64,000 nucleotides of DNA from Blastobasis lacticolella. Lineage: Eukaryota; Arthropoda; Insecta; Lepidoptera; Blastobasidae. Each line of letters starts with the position of its first letter. Position 1 is the first letter of the stretch. The position numbers were made by a program, and so were the translations under genes. Location: the NCBI GenBank assembly GCA_905147135.1, contig LR990044.1, positions 8,870,122 through 8,934,121 of the forward strand, given 5' to 3'. Positions 45,432 through 56,105 of the stretch are shown here, piece by piece. The notes beneath the pieces were generated by a model. The model was not told the DNA's origin. It ran no database searches and worked only from the letters and a program-made list of their open reading frames with translations.

Positions 45432-45748
45432 TGATGAACTGAGTGGTTCAGTTGGTTTCGAGCAGAAATTGAAATTATGAATTTTAATTTCTGTTACAGG
45501 TCTGCGTGTTATATGTATAATAAGTATGTATATTATTTTTAATGTGTGCAACATAAAATATTTACAGTTATAATAAAAATATACACTAAGACATATAAAA
45601 TATATACTAAAAATTAAAAGAGTCATCCACACTGCTGCCCAACGGAATGATACCCAGAAAGCTGCAAAAGCTTTAAACTATATTAGTAGTTTATACCCAT
45701 AACACAAGCTTTGTTTACTCTGAAGCTATATGGCGCTATGTGGATTGT
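45432..45748 (+). mobile_element. SINE-D copy 3, head partly deleted
   Basis: Sense orientation: ACTGAGTGGTTCAGTTGG (A-box part), then directly AGAAATTGAAATTATGAATT, TTTCTGTTACAGGTCTGCGT, and the terminal CCATAACACAAGCTTTGTTT, TATGGCGCTATGTGGATTGT. The B-box half of the tRNA-like head is missing. Confidence 0.75.
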
Positions 45749-46084
45749 CAAAATAAAAATCCCATCGTATAGGTCCAATGGTATCAACGTCCTCATCGAA
45801 AAACTCTTGCGTAGGTACCACCGTAATTATTATACATAACTACGAATAGACTCAATCACGGGTGACTCCGATGGGACGTGCCTTACCCGGATTACCCACT
45901 ATTCACGTCAGATTGGCCGTGTGATGGGATTACCGCGTAATGGGCAACTATTTGTTATCGCGTTACGCACGAAGTAATATTGGCTGGCCATAATATCTGG
46001 CTGGCCATTAGATGAAGAGATGGAGCGAGGTGGATTTTATAGGTACCTACATCGGTTAGCGATTTTGTGCTACGAATGTTATTC
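45749..46084. other. Gene-free stretch
   Basis: Contains GGCTGGCCATAATATCTGGC with a repeated TGGCTGGCCAT word. No gene seen. Confidence 0.35.
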
Positions 46085-46200
46085 AGAATTTATTTATTTA
46101 AAACTCCATGCACATTAGAGTACAATGGCGGACTTACAGCTACGTAGCTTTTTCTACCAGACAACCAGAGAGCAATTAACAAAATTACAAGGCGGTGCAA
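46085..46200 (-). mobile_element. LINE 3' tail (L3 type), antisense
   Basis: TTTATTTATTTAAAACTCCA then AGTACAATGGCGGACTTACA and GCTACGTAGC (stem). In sense it ends GGAGTTTTAAATAAATAAA. Confidence 0.6.
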
Positions 46201-46384
46201 CAAAAAAAGAAGAGAAAAGAACAGAAAACAGACTAAAAGTAACATTAATTAAATTAATGTATCAAACATTCACAGACCGAAATTTACAGATGGTATAATA
46301 GGAGAAAGAGAGAGAGAACAAGGAATTGAACATAACAAGCTACTGGCACACTCAACAACACTACTGCCCAGAATTACCCTTGGG

Positions 46385-46517
46385 CGATACAATTTATATT
46401 AGAGGTCTCTTCAGAGGCGGGCTACGGATCTTCCTGGTGTTGCTAATGTCCATAGGCGGCGGTGACCATTTTCTATCAGGTGGCTCGCTTGCCTGTTTGT
46501 CTGCCGTATAACATTAA
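46385..46517 (+). mobile_element. LINE-C terminal fragment
   Basis: GGGCTACGGATCTTCCTGGT, GTTGCTAATGTCCATAGGCG, TTTCTATCAGGTGGCTCGCT, CTGCCGTATAACATTAAAAA. Confidence 0.7.
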
Positions 46518-46554
46518 AAACAAACAATTTTGTTGTTGGGCGAAACGAGCTGTG

Positions 46555-46740
46555 TGTAAATGCGGAAACCTGCACATTCAGCCGACTGAATGTGTAACCG
46601 TGATCCAATCTGGTCAGGTACCCCTGTTAAAGGGTCACGGTGGTCAGATGGCAGTCGCTTTATGTAATTACCTGATCTTCCAAATCCTGGATCATGGTCA
46701 AGGCGGGTTCCTGGCACAACCACGATATTGACGACAAGAT
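46555..46740 (+). mobile_element. SINE-A distal half
   Basis: CTGCACATTCAGCCGACTGA, GTGATCCAATCTGGTCAGGT, AGATGGCAGTCGCTTTATGT, AATCCTGGATCATGGTCAAG. The tRNA-like head is absent. Confidence 0.75.
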
Positions 46741-46779
46741 GCCGTCAATAGATAACAGTTAATTATATTTACCAAGTAT

Positions 46780-47042
46780 CTAGGCACGGAGTGTCCAACT
46801 TAAGGCCAAATTAACTGAACTGATTAAATTACCTGAGCGAATTAAGTCAAGAATGTAGCGTAGTTAATGCATCCGGAAACAACTTAAGTGAATCAAGATT
46901 GCTGAGTAGTGTACTTATTGCACTTAAGTGACTTACTCCACGTAATTTAAGTCCGCCCCTCTTAAGCATTCCAATTAATTTATACTCGTTTAAGTAACTA
47001 TGGGCCCAGGCGTTTACAGCTGCTAAATATTAAATGATTTTC
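46780..47042. other. Non-coding block rich in TTAAGTG words
   Basis: Contains CAACTTAAGTGAATCAAG (46890), the perfect 10 bp palindrome CACTTAAGTG (46920), TAATTTAAGTCC and GTTTAAGTAAC within about 140 nt. TNAAGTG is the half-site bound by NK-2-class homeodomain proteins, so this might be regulatory, but it may be chance in AT-rich DNA. Confidence 0.25.
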
Positions 47043-47052
47043 GTACAAGGTA

Positions 47053-47398
47053 AAAAGAAAATAATCATCTTGGCGTTAATATTCCGGTTGTGCTCGCGGT
47101 TGTGTGAGGCACGAGGGCCCGGGGTCCGCCTTGGCCATGATCCAGGATTTGGCAGTTCTGGTAATTATAGTGGAACGACGGCCGTCTGACCTCCGTGACC
47201 CTGCCACCACGGGAACGTGACCAGATTGGATCATGGTCACACATTCAGTCGCCTGAATGTGCAGGTTTCATCACGATGTTTTCCCTCACCGTAAGAGCAT
47301 CGGTTAGTATTCTACTAATGTACATAACTCAAAAAAGAGTCGTTAGTACATGGCGGCAGTGGGAGTCGGATACCGTTAACGCTAGGCCACCGATTTCT
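47053..47398 (-). mobile_element. SINE-A full-length copy with 10 bp target-site duplication
   Basis: 346 bp. GTACAAGGTA flanks it exactly at 47043-47052 and 47399-47408, fixing both ends of the family. Antisense from the distal end: TTGGCGTTAATATTCCGGTT, GGGGTCCGCCTTGGCCATGA, GGATCATGGTCACACATTCA, TCGGTTAGTATTCTACTAAT and the head complement GGCCACCGAT. Confidence 0.9.
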
Positions 47399-47408
47399 GT
47401 ACAAGGTA

Positions 47409-49125
47409 TTTACAAGTTAACGACGTTAACTTATTTAGTTAACTCTCACTAACATCGAGGTACTAACGTAAAGCTCGAAGGCAACTAAGGGAATAAGTAC
47501 AGAGTATTAACTTAGAAGCTCTACGCTTAGAAGATGGTTGATCAGCTATTCGCAAAGCAAATAAGTATCTGGCTCAAGGGATTTGTGAGTTAGATATGAT
47601 GAAAATAACGAAAAATATAAGTAAACAAGTGTTTCTGTACACCAAGCTTATGATACAATTTGGCTGTAGGATGTAAGAAGAGATTTGTAGAGTTGTGTGT
47701 TTAGTCACCTGACCTGAGCCTAGGGTAATTTGGAGGTGTTTTGCTTAAAGAAATATATATGCAAAACTGAAATCCTAGTTCCAGTCGTACCTAGACAGTT
47801 TCCATCGAAGTAAACAAACCAACAAACAAAAAATGTTTGTTTTAAATTTTCACAAATTTCACAACGATTTTCAAATCACCAATATTATTCCATTTTCCAT
47901 TCCATTGACCTAATTATTATACCATTTGTTTACATAGGTGGAAAATTGGTTAGAACAGCCATATTTGTACTAGCTATTTATTCTTCAAACTGGGACACAA
48001 CATACATTGTGCCTTGTCGGCAATAATAGATAAGGGAATGGTACCCGCCCAAACGCACTCACCAGGCTTTGTCAAGCCCGTAGTTTTATAGCTCAATTAA
48101 TGTCAAAACTATATAATTATCTACTAGAGTGCTCGCCAGATACTTACGCTTATAGAAGAACATACTTAAGTGCAGACTTATACGTACAAACGACCAAATG
48201 TGAGGTCAAGTGCGCAAAAAGGAGCCCAATAACCTATTAGTGCAGACTCTACGTAAATTTTAACATAGACCACTCTCTGTGATGAAACTACTCTATACGA
48301 GTATAATAAATGACTCTCTACATAGTTTAGTTAGACGAACACGCATATCAGGACAGAATATAAATATGACTGTAACCGTAGTTGTACCCACTTAATATAA
48401 ACGTACGACAACCTACTCCCTACTGAGTAGACATTAATTAAGGAAATATCCACCGTTAGAACTGTTGGTCTGAGGCGGTTTGGGTCGAAACTACTGGGTC
48501 TGGGCACACGCTGCCCGTTGGGATAACCCGCTATGTTTATTCCTTTGCCTATGTGTAATTAGTTTTGTCTCTTATTGTAGCTTTCTATTTTGATTAATTT
48601 GGCTAGTTATGTGAGTTTGGATGTTAGAAAATAGACTTATTAGGCGTTTAAACACACATGTAGGTACTTAAACCCTTCATTTTTATAGGTTAGATAGGTA
48701 CCTTCAGCCTATCAGCCTATAGTACTAATGCACTGCTGGGCATAGGCCTCGTCCAATGAGCGCTAATGCACCCTTAACTCGACTTGTATCCATCATCTAT
48801 TTTCAGACTTTCACAAATCGTTACTCCACCAGTTATAAGTTCTCAAGTGTAAAATTTTATCGCGCGGTATAGTACCCACTCATCAAGACTATTCCAAAAA
48901 GCCCAAATACGACGATGTCTTCTCATTGCGTTCATTAGTTCCTATGACCACCTTCTGACCCTATTGTCGTCCAAATTACATAGGTGTACCAAATTTTAGC
49001 TCAATCATTGATCAAATAAAAGGGTTGAAAAAAAAATTAGCAAATTTTGACGGAAAACTTACATACTCGTACATACGAACGGAGCAAGTTAAATGGAAGC
49101 TGTTAGAAAGGAATTGTACTCAAAT
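47409..49125. other. Gene-free stretch
   Basis: 48715-48770 (CTGCTGGGCATAGGCCTCGT) is an antisense RTE-type terminus. Otherwise AT-rich with no gene signal. Confidence 0.35.
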
Positions 49126-49133
49126 AGGTACCT

Positions 49134-49393
49134 GGCCGTGTGGTGTCCGGCAGAGTAGAATAGCACCAACCCCTTACGCTTATGGGTGTCGTACAAGGCG
49201 ATTAATGTTTTCGAGGCAAAAGATCAAGAGTCTCCGTAGTCTGAAAAATGGGCAGCAGCATTTTCCATTGTTATATTTAAACACTGCGATCTCCAACCCG
49301 CCTGCCAAGCGTGGAGATTATGGCAAAAACCTCCCCTTTCGTGGGAGAGGCCCTAAGTCCTGCAGTGGACTGTTACGGGCTGTGATGATTATG
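49134..49393 (+). mobile_element. SINE-B copy with target-site duplication
   Basis: GGCCGTGTGGTGTCCGGCAG to GGGCTGTGATGATTATG. AGGTACCT flanks it at 49126-49133 and 49394-49401. Near full length. It supplies most of the long open frame 49025-49528, which is not a gene. Confidence 0.85.
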
Positions 49394-49539
49394 AGGTACC
49401 TACCTACTTCATTAAATATAGGGCAAAATCTCATCGCCCAACAAGCAACTAATAAACCATTGTTGCGAAATAAGGGTAATCTAATAGTATTATACGCGAA
49501 GAATCAAAAGAACGTTTCTCGCTCGTAGATTCGGATGTG

Positions 49540-49735
49540 AAATAAGCTCCCAGCCACGGTGTTTCTGTTGGACTATGACATGGGTTCGTTCAAGAGGTAT
49601 ATTACAGGTCTCCATAGAGGCGGGCAACGCTTTAGTACCAACCCTAGTGTTGCTGATGTCCATAAACGGCGATGTACACTTTCCATCAGGTGGCCCGCAT
49701 GCCTGTTTATCTGCCGTATTACATAAAAAAAGGAA
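49540..49735 (+). mobile_element. LINE-C end with readable ORF terminus
   Basis: One frame reads SFKRYITGLHRGGQRF, resembling the YD...FKRGV...L..G.QR end of CR1/jockey-group LINE proteins. It runs directly into the family-C tail TTTCCATCAGGTGGCCCGCA, CTGCCGTATTACATAAAAAA. This copy suggests that the family-C repeats are 5'-truncated LINE ends. Confidence 0.7.
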
Positions 49736-50199
49736 AAAGCCAAAATGTTAAACTAAGAATAAATTGAAAAAGAATCTTTGAAACAGCCTAATCGTGCACA
49801 CGAGACCACCTTACAACACTGCCAACACACTCTCCAGCGTCCTAAGGTTCGGAAGTTGCGGTCGTTACCCATAAGATTTCGTAGCAACCATTAATTAGCA
49901 TTAGTTCCCGATTCCCTCGCTCCAAACAACCCCTGTCACCGAGGGTTGTTAAATTACATCAGTCAACCCGCCTTCGCTAACCGAGTTTAAAGTTGTACCG
50001 CCTCGCTATGCCGATGGCAATAATTCGTTTAGTCAGTTTCATTAGATAAGTGCTAATATGGTAATGCGGTATTACTTTTGGGTGCGAATGGCGACAGCTT
50101 TTATTTCTAATTCCACTAAAACAGCACTGGGTTCAGCGTGTTTTAATTATGGTTGTTTCACAGGGTTTTTCCATCTCTATTTAACGCATGTTTATTAAC
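49736..50199. other. Gene-free stretch
   Basis: Nothing recognised. Confidence 0.35.
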
Positions 50200-50305
50200 G
50201 CATTGGTAGCGCCCCTGGTGTTGCTGATGTCTATAGGCGGCGGTGACTACTTTCCATCAGGTGGCCCGCATGCCTGAATGTCTGCCGTATTGCATTAAAA
50301 ATAAG
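50200..50305 (+). mobile_element. LINE-C terminal fragment
   Basis: GCATTGGTAGCGCCCCTGGT, GTTGCTGATGTCTATAGGCG, TTTCCATCAGGTGGCCCGCA, then CATTAAAAAT. Confidence 0.7.
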
Positions 50306-50919
50306 TTCAAAATATTTTGTAGTAAGTACTTACGTAGTTATGGTTTGTTTTAATAATGGCGATGACACCAAAAGTAGCTGCATAGACTTACATGTAGTTT
50401 TCAGCAATGGATAGCAACGATTCGCGAGGAATTTAGGTACAAAAAGGATCCCAAAAAGGGTCCCAAGTGAAATTATTTCTTCGACTGTGATATCTTAAGA
50501 ATTCAAAAGCAGTCGAAAGTTTGTGTCAATAATATTACAAAAACTTCGTCCATGACGATTTATAAACCTAATTATAGGGCCCCAAATAACTAAAGTACTA
50601 GTTAATAGATTCTATAATTGCAGAGCTAGTCTTCGATTACTTGCAGCAAATGAATTTTCTATTAAATTTAATGGAAATAGAGAATTGTTTATTCCCAGTG
50701 GTGCGATTTGATTAAATCGAACCATTCTTTTCAAAGCTACATCCATTTACGTATACGTATTACGTAAACTCATTCAAGTCTATTACCTACGGGAGTACCT
50801 ACCCATACGTAAAGGTCATATCGCTTCAGCCTTCTGATACCTGTTTACTTCGTTACGTTATTTTCGGCTGCTTCATACGAACGTTGTTCTATTCTTATAA
50901 TTTTTATTTTAACATACTT
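50306..50919. other. Gene-free stretch
   Basis: 50398-50440 (CAGCAATGGATAGCAACGAT) is a small antisense piece of family R. Nothing else recognised. Confidence 0.35.
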
Positions 50920-51030
50920 ACATACACATACACACACACGCTCATATCCCACCCACAGGTGAAGACAGAGACTATCAACTGCCACAAACTTCGATCCTGA
51001 TACACCACTCTCGCCTCTTCCACATCTTCT
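50920..51030 (-). mobile_element. Family E repeat, copy 4
   Basis: ACATACACATACACACACAC, CACAGGTGAAGACAGAGACT, ACTTCGATCCTGATACACCA. The CA-rich left end is the degenerated tail. Confidence 0.65.
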
Positions 51031-51094
51031 GATAAAACGCCAGTTTTTAAAACTAGGCTCATATTGATCGGAATACATCCAGGCTTGAACATTT

Positions 51095-51265
51095 ATAAAG
51101 AAACTCGTGGACCCGGCCCGACTTCGTTTTCTTGCTTAAAACCTTCCTCTTGAATCACTCCATCTGTTGTTGAAAACTGCATTAAAATCCGTTGCGTAGC
51201 TAAAAAATCGAAGCGTACATAGATACATAGGGACAGACGGCAGGTAGCAACTTTGTTTTACAATA
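51095..51265 (+). repeat. Dispersed repeat family R
   Basis: AAACTCGTGGACCCGGCCCG, TTCCTCTTGAATCACTCCAT, TGTTGAAAACTGCATTAAAA, CATAGGGACAGACGGCAGGT. The most complete copy here. Confidence 0.65.
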
Positions 51266-51774
51266 CGTATAGATAGATAAGTAGGAATAGCAAAGCATAG
51301 AAAATTTACGTAATTTTGTATTCTTTGCTCAATTCCAATGGCGCTGTCAGTCGAAAAGAAAAATTCCTTCAACAATGAAACGTATTATTTAATAGAAATC
51401 GCGTTATCGAATAGCAACGTCGCGTCGCTTAGAATAGCATACTAACATTACCGGCGGGATGTCAATGCCATTGTTAATATTACATGCAAACATTAGGTAC
51501 GTCTGAAAGGCGTTACAAAACGTCCACAAAAAGTAATTTCAGAGTCACACTCGACAGTATCCAAGGTCCTATCTACATATACATTTGTTATTAAAATAAC
51601 AAAACGCTGTGTACTCGCGATTGTAAGCGGGACGAGCGTCAGTTTTAAGAAAAGTGTCTGCAATATTCTAGCTATTGTGTTGTGTTTTGTAATATGTCTT
51701 GTTTTATTTTCTAGTTTTTATTTTAACAAAAGATTTGAGGCAAGCTCCGGCTCGTTCCTGCTACTAAGGCTTTG
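51266..51774. other. Gene-free stretch
   Basis: 51600-51660 is GC-richer and has GAGCGTCAGTTTT (an initiator-like TCAGT). There is no coding exon nearby, so no promoter is called. Confidence 0.3.
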
Positions 51775-51960
51775 CGCGAGTTGTGTATGTGTGTCTGTCT
51801 GTGGCGTCGTAGCTGCCGAACGGATGAATCGATTTGGATGCGGTATACTTTGTGTGATAGCCAGTTTAATCGAGATGTTCTCAGCTTTATTTCATTAAAA
51901 TCGGTGTAGTAGTTTAGAAAATATTTGGCTATGTGTGAACTTGGTCGGGGGTAATCCTAG
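51775..51960 (-). repeat. Dispersed repeat family S, antisense
   Basis: TGTGTCTGTCTGTGGCGTCG, TAGCTGCCGAACGGATGAAT, CGATTTGGATGCGG. The reverse of the 38140-38325 copy around its GCCACAGACAG core. Confidence 0.55.
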
Positions 51961-52100
51961 TTTTTCTATCGGTTATGTCAGGTATTATGTTATTGTTTTT
52001 ACAATAATGAATTTTTATAATTTTAACAAAAAGCAATACTGGTGCTAGAGCTTTTCGCTCTAGTTTGTGTCACCTGATAGCCTCAGCAGGGTAGTTTGCA

Positions 52101-52525
52101 AAGCAGGCAAACCTTCTGTGGTAACTAACTCTTGTCTCAATCTACATACCCCTGAGGGAAGCTAGTAACCCCCCTGTGGTAACTAATAATAATAAATAAT
52201 AAATAATCGTTGACAAATTCACGCAGCGCCATCTAACCCCAAAGTAAGCAAAGCTTGTGTTATGGGTGTTAGATAACTAATAAACTACTTATATACTTTT
52301 AAATACATACTTATGATACAAGAACACCCAGACCCGTAACAGAAATTGAAATTCATCATTTCAATATCTGCCCGGCCGGGAATCGAACCCGGGACCTCTT
52401 GCGTGGCATACTGGCATGTTGACCACTGAACCACTCAGGTCGTCAAACTAACTAACTAACTAACTATAGTCTCTATCTACATACCCCTATGGGAAGCAGG
52501 CAACCCCCCTGTGGTAAATATAAGA
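52101..52525. repeat. Roughly 58 bp minisatellite interrupted by a SINE
   Basis: The unit (AGCAGGCAACCCCCCTGTGG, TAACTAACTATAGTCTCTAT, CTACATACCCCTATGGGA) is seen at 52101-52157, from 52158 onward, and again at 52446-52525. The middle unit is split inside TAACTAA by the SINE-D copy at 52208-52443. Confidence 0.7.
52208..52443 (-). mobile_element. SINE-D copy 4, best preserved (tRNA-Gly head)
   Basis: In sense (minus) orientation the head reads GAGTGGTTCAGTGGTCAACA, TGCCAGTATGCCACGCAAGA, GGTCCCGGGTTCGATTCCCG, GCCGGGC. It follows eukaryotic tRNA-Gly(GCC) through the D arm, the TGCCACG anticodon loop and the T arm. The acceptor stem is not maintained, so it is a SINE rather than a tRNA gene. 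The body ends TGGCGCTGCGTGAATTTGTC and an AATAAT tail. Confidence 0.85.
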
Positions 52526-52908
52526 CTGGCAAGCCTTAGTTAGTATTTAGTAAAACTTACGGCGTTAAAGGCATTTTAGTTTCAGTTCGGATTTCGCGAA
52601 TAAAACACCCATTTCCAAAACAAATGACGCAGTTAGCGTACCAAACGAGCAAACTTAAGTCCTGCCCGAAATGAAAAGTGACCAACTTAACCAGTTTTAA
52701 CCAGTCCGGAGTGACTGTTACACAAATGAGAATGTCGCGACTAACAAATAGGTTGCGTGCGAAACGTTTTCAGGCGTTTAGTGGTAAACTTGACGAATGC
52801 GGCGGGCAAGACACGCATATTAGCTTTGGTACTGCCACGGTGACAAGTGGGTGTGCTTTTTATTATTTTTTAGCTGCCTGTGGGTGGAAATTCTTAGTAA
52901 TAATAAGT
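52526..52908. other. Gene-free stretch
   Basis: The open frame 52678-53004 runs into SINE-B sequence and has no domain. Nothing else recognised. Confidence 0.35.
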
Positions 52909-53192
52909 CATCATCATCACAAGATCGTAACAGTCCACTGCAGGACTTATGACCTCTTCCACGAAAAGGGATTACTAGGGGGGGGCGGGGGATTATTGCC
53001 TTAATCTCCACTCTTGGCAGGCGGGTTGGAGATCGCAGTGCTATGAATATAACAATAGAAAACGCTGCTGCCTATTTTCCAGCCTACAGAGACTCTTGAT
53101 ATTTAGCCTCGAAATCATTAGTCTCCTTGTACGACACGACACCCACGAGTGTAAGTGGTTGGTGTTATTCTACTCTGCCAAACACCACAAGG
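52909..53192 (-). mobile_element. SINE-B copy, near full length
   Basis: ACAGTCCACTGCAGGACTTA, GCTTGGCAGGCGGG-type block (CTCTTGGCAGGCGGGTTGGA), GAAAACGCTGCTGCCTATTT, CCTTGTACGACACGACACCC, CCAAACACCACAAGGCCA. It has a G9-type run near 52979. Confidence 0.8.
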
Positions 53193-53685
53193 CCAATAAT
53201 AAGTAATAACGGTTATTTAACTCAAAATTAATAAAGCATACTGCCATTTAGGTGATTTTATTGCCTACTTACCCACAGAAAAGACCTAATACGATCACTA
53301 ATTCGATTTTTCTTAACAAAAATATTTCCTGCTGAAAATAGTGCTTAAGTTCAATCGAAAGTGTCTAAGTAAGTACCAACTTCTACAAATAAGAAAATAT
53401 TCATTTCGAGTTTCCGAGTTCACTCTTGTATGTTAATTTTAGCTTAGCTCTCATCAAAACAATTTTGCTGTAGACTGTATCAACGTTTGTATTTCTATTA
53501 CGCCACAGCCTTCACAATGTAGGCTCCTTGACGTAGGTACCTACTACCTGAAATTACCACAACTAGTAACGGAGGGGCTTTATATAGTTAAGATCTTTTA
53601 TTGTTTACAATAACAGCGACCAACGAGCAGTAAGGCCACATTATGGAAATGACGTGACTCGCCCACAATTGCATGCAGGAGACAT
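53193..53685. other. Gene-free stretch
   Basis: Nothing recognised. Confidence 0.35.
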
Positions 53686-53965
53686 ACATACAAAGGTACA
53701 TAACATCACCCCTTTTACCGTAGACACTATATCGTTCCACCTGCTACGGAAGTGACAAATTTGTCTCGCTTCTTTCACAGTCGGTTTCGGATACTCGTCA
53801 CCTGACCTTTCTTCAAGATCATCGATTTAATGATCATCGGTCTTCCCCTTCCATTCCATCCACTCCTGCCATATATAGGTACTTTTTCGTTAATCTTCTT
53901 TCATTGATCTTTTCTGCCCACATCAACTAAGTATTCTTTATTCTAGTCACTACATCTTCTTTCAA
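53686..53965 (-). mobile_element. Family E repeat, longest copy
   Basis: CATACATACAAAGGTACATA, CACCCCTTTTACCG, CGTTCCACCTGCTACGGAAG, ACTCGTCACCTGACCTTTCT, then a pyrimidine-rich continuation. It extends further 5' than the other copies. Confidence 0.6.
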
Positions 53966-54263
53966 TCCAACATGTCCACTTTCTTTTCTATGTACAATTC
54001 CTTAATTTATCTTTCGAAGATACCTACTCCTTCCTATTTCTATTACTCTAATTTCTATTGAGACATAAATTGTTTAAAATATTACTTTAAACTAGGCGAG
54101 CAGTTGACCGTCATCTGATTTAGGCGGCGTTGTTCCGTTCGCAGGAGATTTATGTCCCGTTCGCGGAACTTCTCTTCACCTTTTGCCTGCTGATGATATA
54201 TACCACGATAATTTTACTGGAGAATAGTGTACTTTGAATGGCTGTATAGTTTTATGCGTACGC
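53966..54263. other. Gene-free stretch
   Basis: Nothing recognised. Confidence 0.35.
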
Positions 54264-54357
54264 CGTAACTACCTGGTCTGCCAAATCCTGTTCATGGTCA
54301 AGGCGAACACCGGGTCTTCGCGCGCGAGAACACAACCAGAACATTAACTCCTAGATG
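54264..54357 (+). mobile_element. SINE-A distal fragment
   Basis: AACTACCTGGTCTGCCAAAT, CCTGTTCATGGTCAAGGCGA, CGAGAACACAACCAGAACAT. Only the distal end of the family. Confidence 0.7.
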
Positions 54358-55879
54358 TCCTACGGCAACCTAGTTTAATCGGTCCGGGTAGAATGGTTTT
54401 GTAAAACTATACACTCCTAATACCTTACAAAATCATTAAAATATCGTATATTCAACCTCAGCTACAAACTTTTTGACAAATAAATTCTATTACACATCAG
54501 CAATATCGGATTTGCAGCAAATTCTCCGGCTAAATGTGAATGTTCTGTTCTATATGTGAAGGAAAATCTGTAAAGGCACCCATGGGAGCAACGTGGTTAC
54601 GTGGAATTGCCTAAATAAATAAGACCGTACCCAATAAAAGGAAGGTCGCATTCTCTCTTTCAAAAGCCACAACTTTCTTGCTAATATGATGATGATGATA
54701 AAGCTCGGTAAAGTTGTAAAGGCTATGATTGCTGCAATAGAAACCGAATCCTTTTCAATTAATTTAGGGAAATATTATTCAACTGTGAATTTGAGTCGGT
54801 ATTATCTGCAGCACAATGTTATTGTAATGTAGTGTAAAGTGAGTTAGTTCGATTGTCTCAGAATTAAGGCGTTTCAGATCATCTAGATACCTTGGAGTTC
54901 TTTATCTTGGAACCACATAGACTTGGAAGAAATAACCAAATGGAACCTCCATTTTCATTGCATACCTTCGTTCATGAATCAGGTTTTTATATCTGAACAG
55001 ATCAGATAATAGGTACTTTCACATCTTCTAGGTAAGTTCATAAAGTTTTGTTAAAGTTTTTCATCACATTAAAAAGCCCCATCTAGCCATCTGGTACCAT
55101 GTCGATTCAAGAAAACTTTAACTCAAAGTTAATAAATATTTTCTTATTTTCAAACTACATTTACAAATACGAGTAGATACATGCATTCATTGAAACTTGT
55201 TTGAAGTTTTTTTACTCATATAATGAGGGTAGTTTGTGGAGTCTAACGAGTGTAAAACAAATATGAAGCATCCATATATATAATTAAAGATACTGTTATC
55301 TTTCCTTTTATCGTTGAAATAGACACCTTATCAATAAATGCGACAACCAACGACGCTGTTATACGATCGCACACCGATAATCGGATCCAATATTTGTCAT
55401 CACAGAACTTTCTCCGTTAGATACTGTGATAAATTTGATTTTCACTGATTCCATTTCGTATTGTATTTCTGTTCTCTTCGAACCTCCTTTTGCACTGAAA
55501 ACAAAGCTATCAATTTTGTGAGGTGTTTCATTTCATACTTGATAGAGCCGTAAGAAGAATCCAAAATACCCAATGGGATACAGGGCAATTGTAGCAATTC
55601 TTTTTGCAAGAAGAAAATATTGGCTCACATATCACAAAAGCTTGATTCCACCTAACTTAGACTAGAAAATACCTTGTCAGAAATATGGAAGTGGAAGTTC
55701 AAATTATGACTACGCGTTTCAGCTACGCTTTAAAACTTTCGTTTTTAAATATAATTTGCTAAATTTTGTTGTAACCATCGTTCAGCATTTTTATAGGTTT
55801 GTGATTGGCTTGTATTTTTTGCCGATACCGGATCGTCGAATATTAAAACTGGTAGTTAGAACTCATATATACGAGTATA
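54358..55879. other. Gene-free AT-rich stretch
   Basis: No coding frame, RNA gene or repeat that I can support. Confidence 0.35.
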
Positions 55880-56105
55880 CCTCATCATCATCGTCATCTC
55901 AGCCGCAGGATATTGCTCGCCCCACGCTTACTTCACAGATCGAGTTTCTGCCTCTAATATCCTTCAGTTTCCTACGAATAAGGAGACAACCGTCCATTTA
56001 TATCATGGAGGGGCATTATACCCACATTTGTGAATCTTCCGCCCCATCAGCCATCGGTCCCACGAATTAAGTGGTCTGGCTATTGCTACTTCAGTTTTGT
56101 GACTC
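55880..56105 (-). mobile_element. LINE-G (RTE-like) 3' end, antisense
   Basis: CTCATCATCATCGTCATCTC at the left (sense GATGATGATGAG tail), then GCCCCATCAGCCATCGGTCC and TATTGCTACTTCAGTTTTGT. It matches the layout of RTE 3' regions; the frames in it are incidental. Confidence 0.55.

Noticed and set aside
49025..49528. 167-codon plus-strand frame
   Set aside because: Most of it is a SINE-B copy with its own target-site duplication; the rest is unique AT-rich sequence.
52380..52443. A tRNA-Gly gene
   Set aside because: The acceptor stem is not complementary and the sequence continues into a SINE body seen in three other copies.
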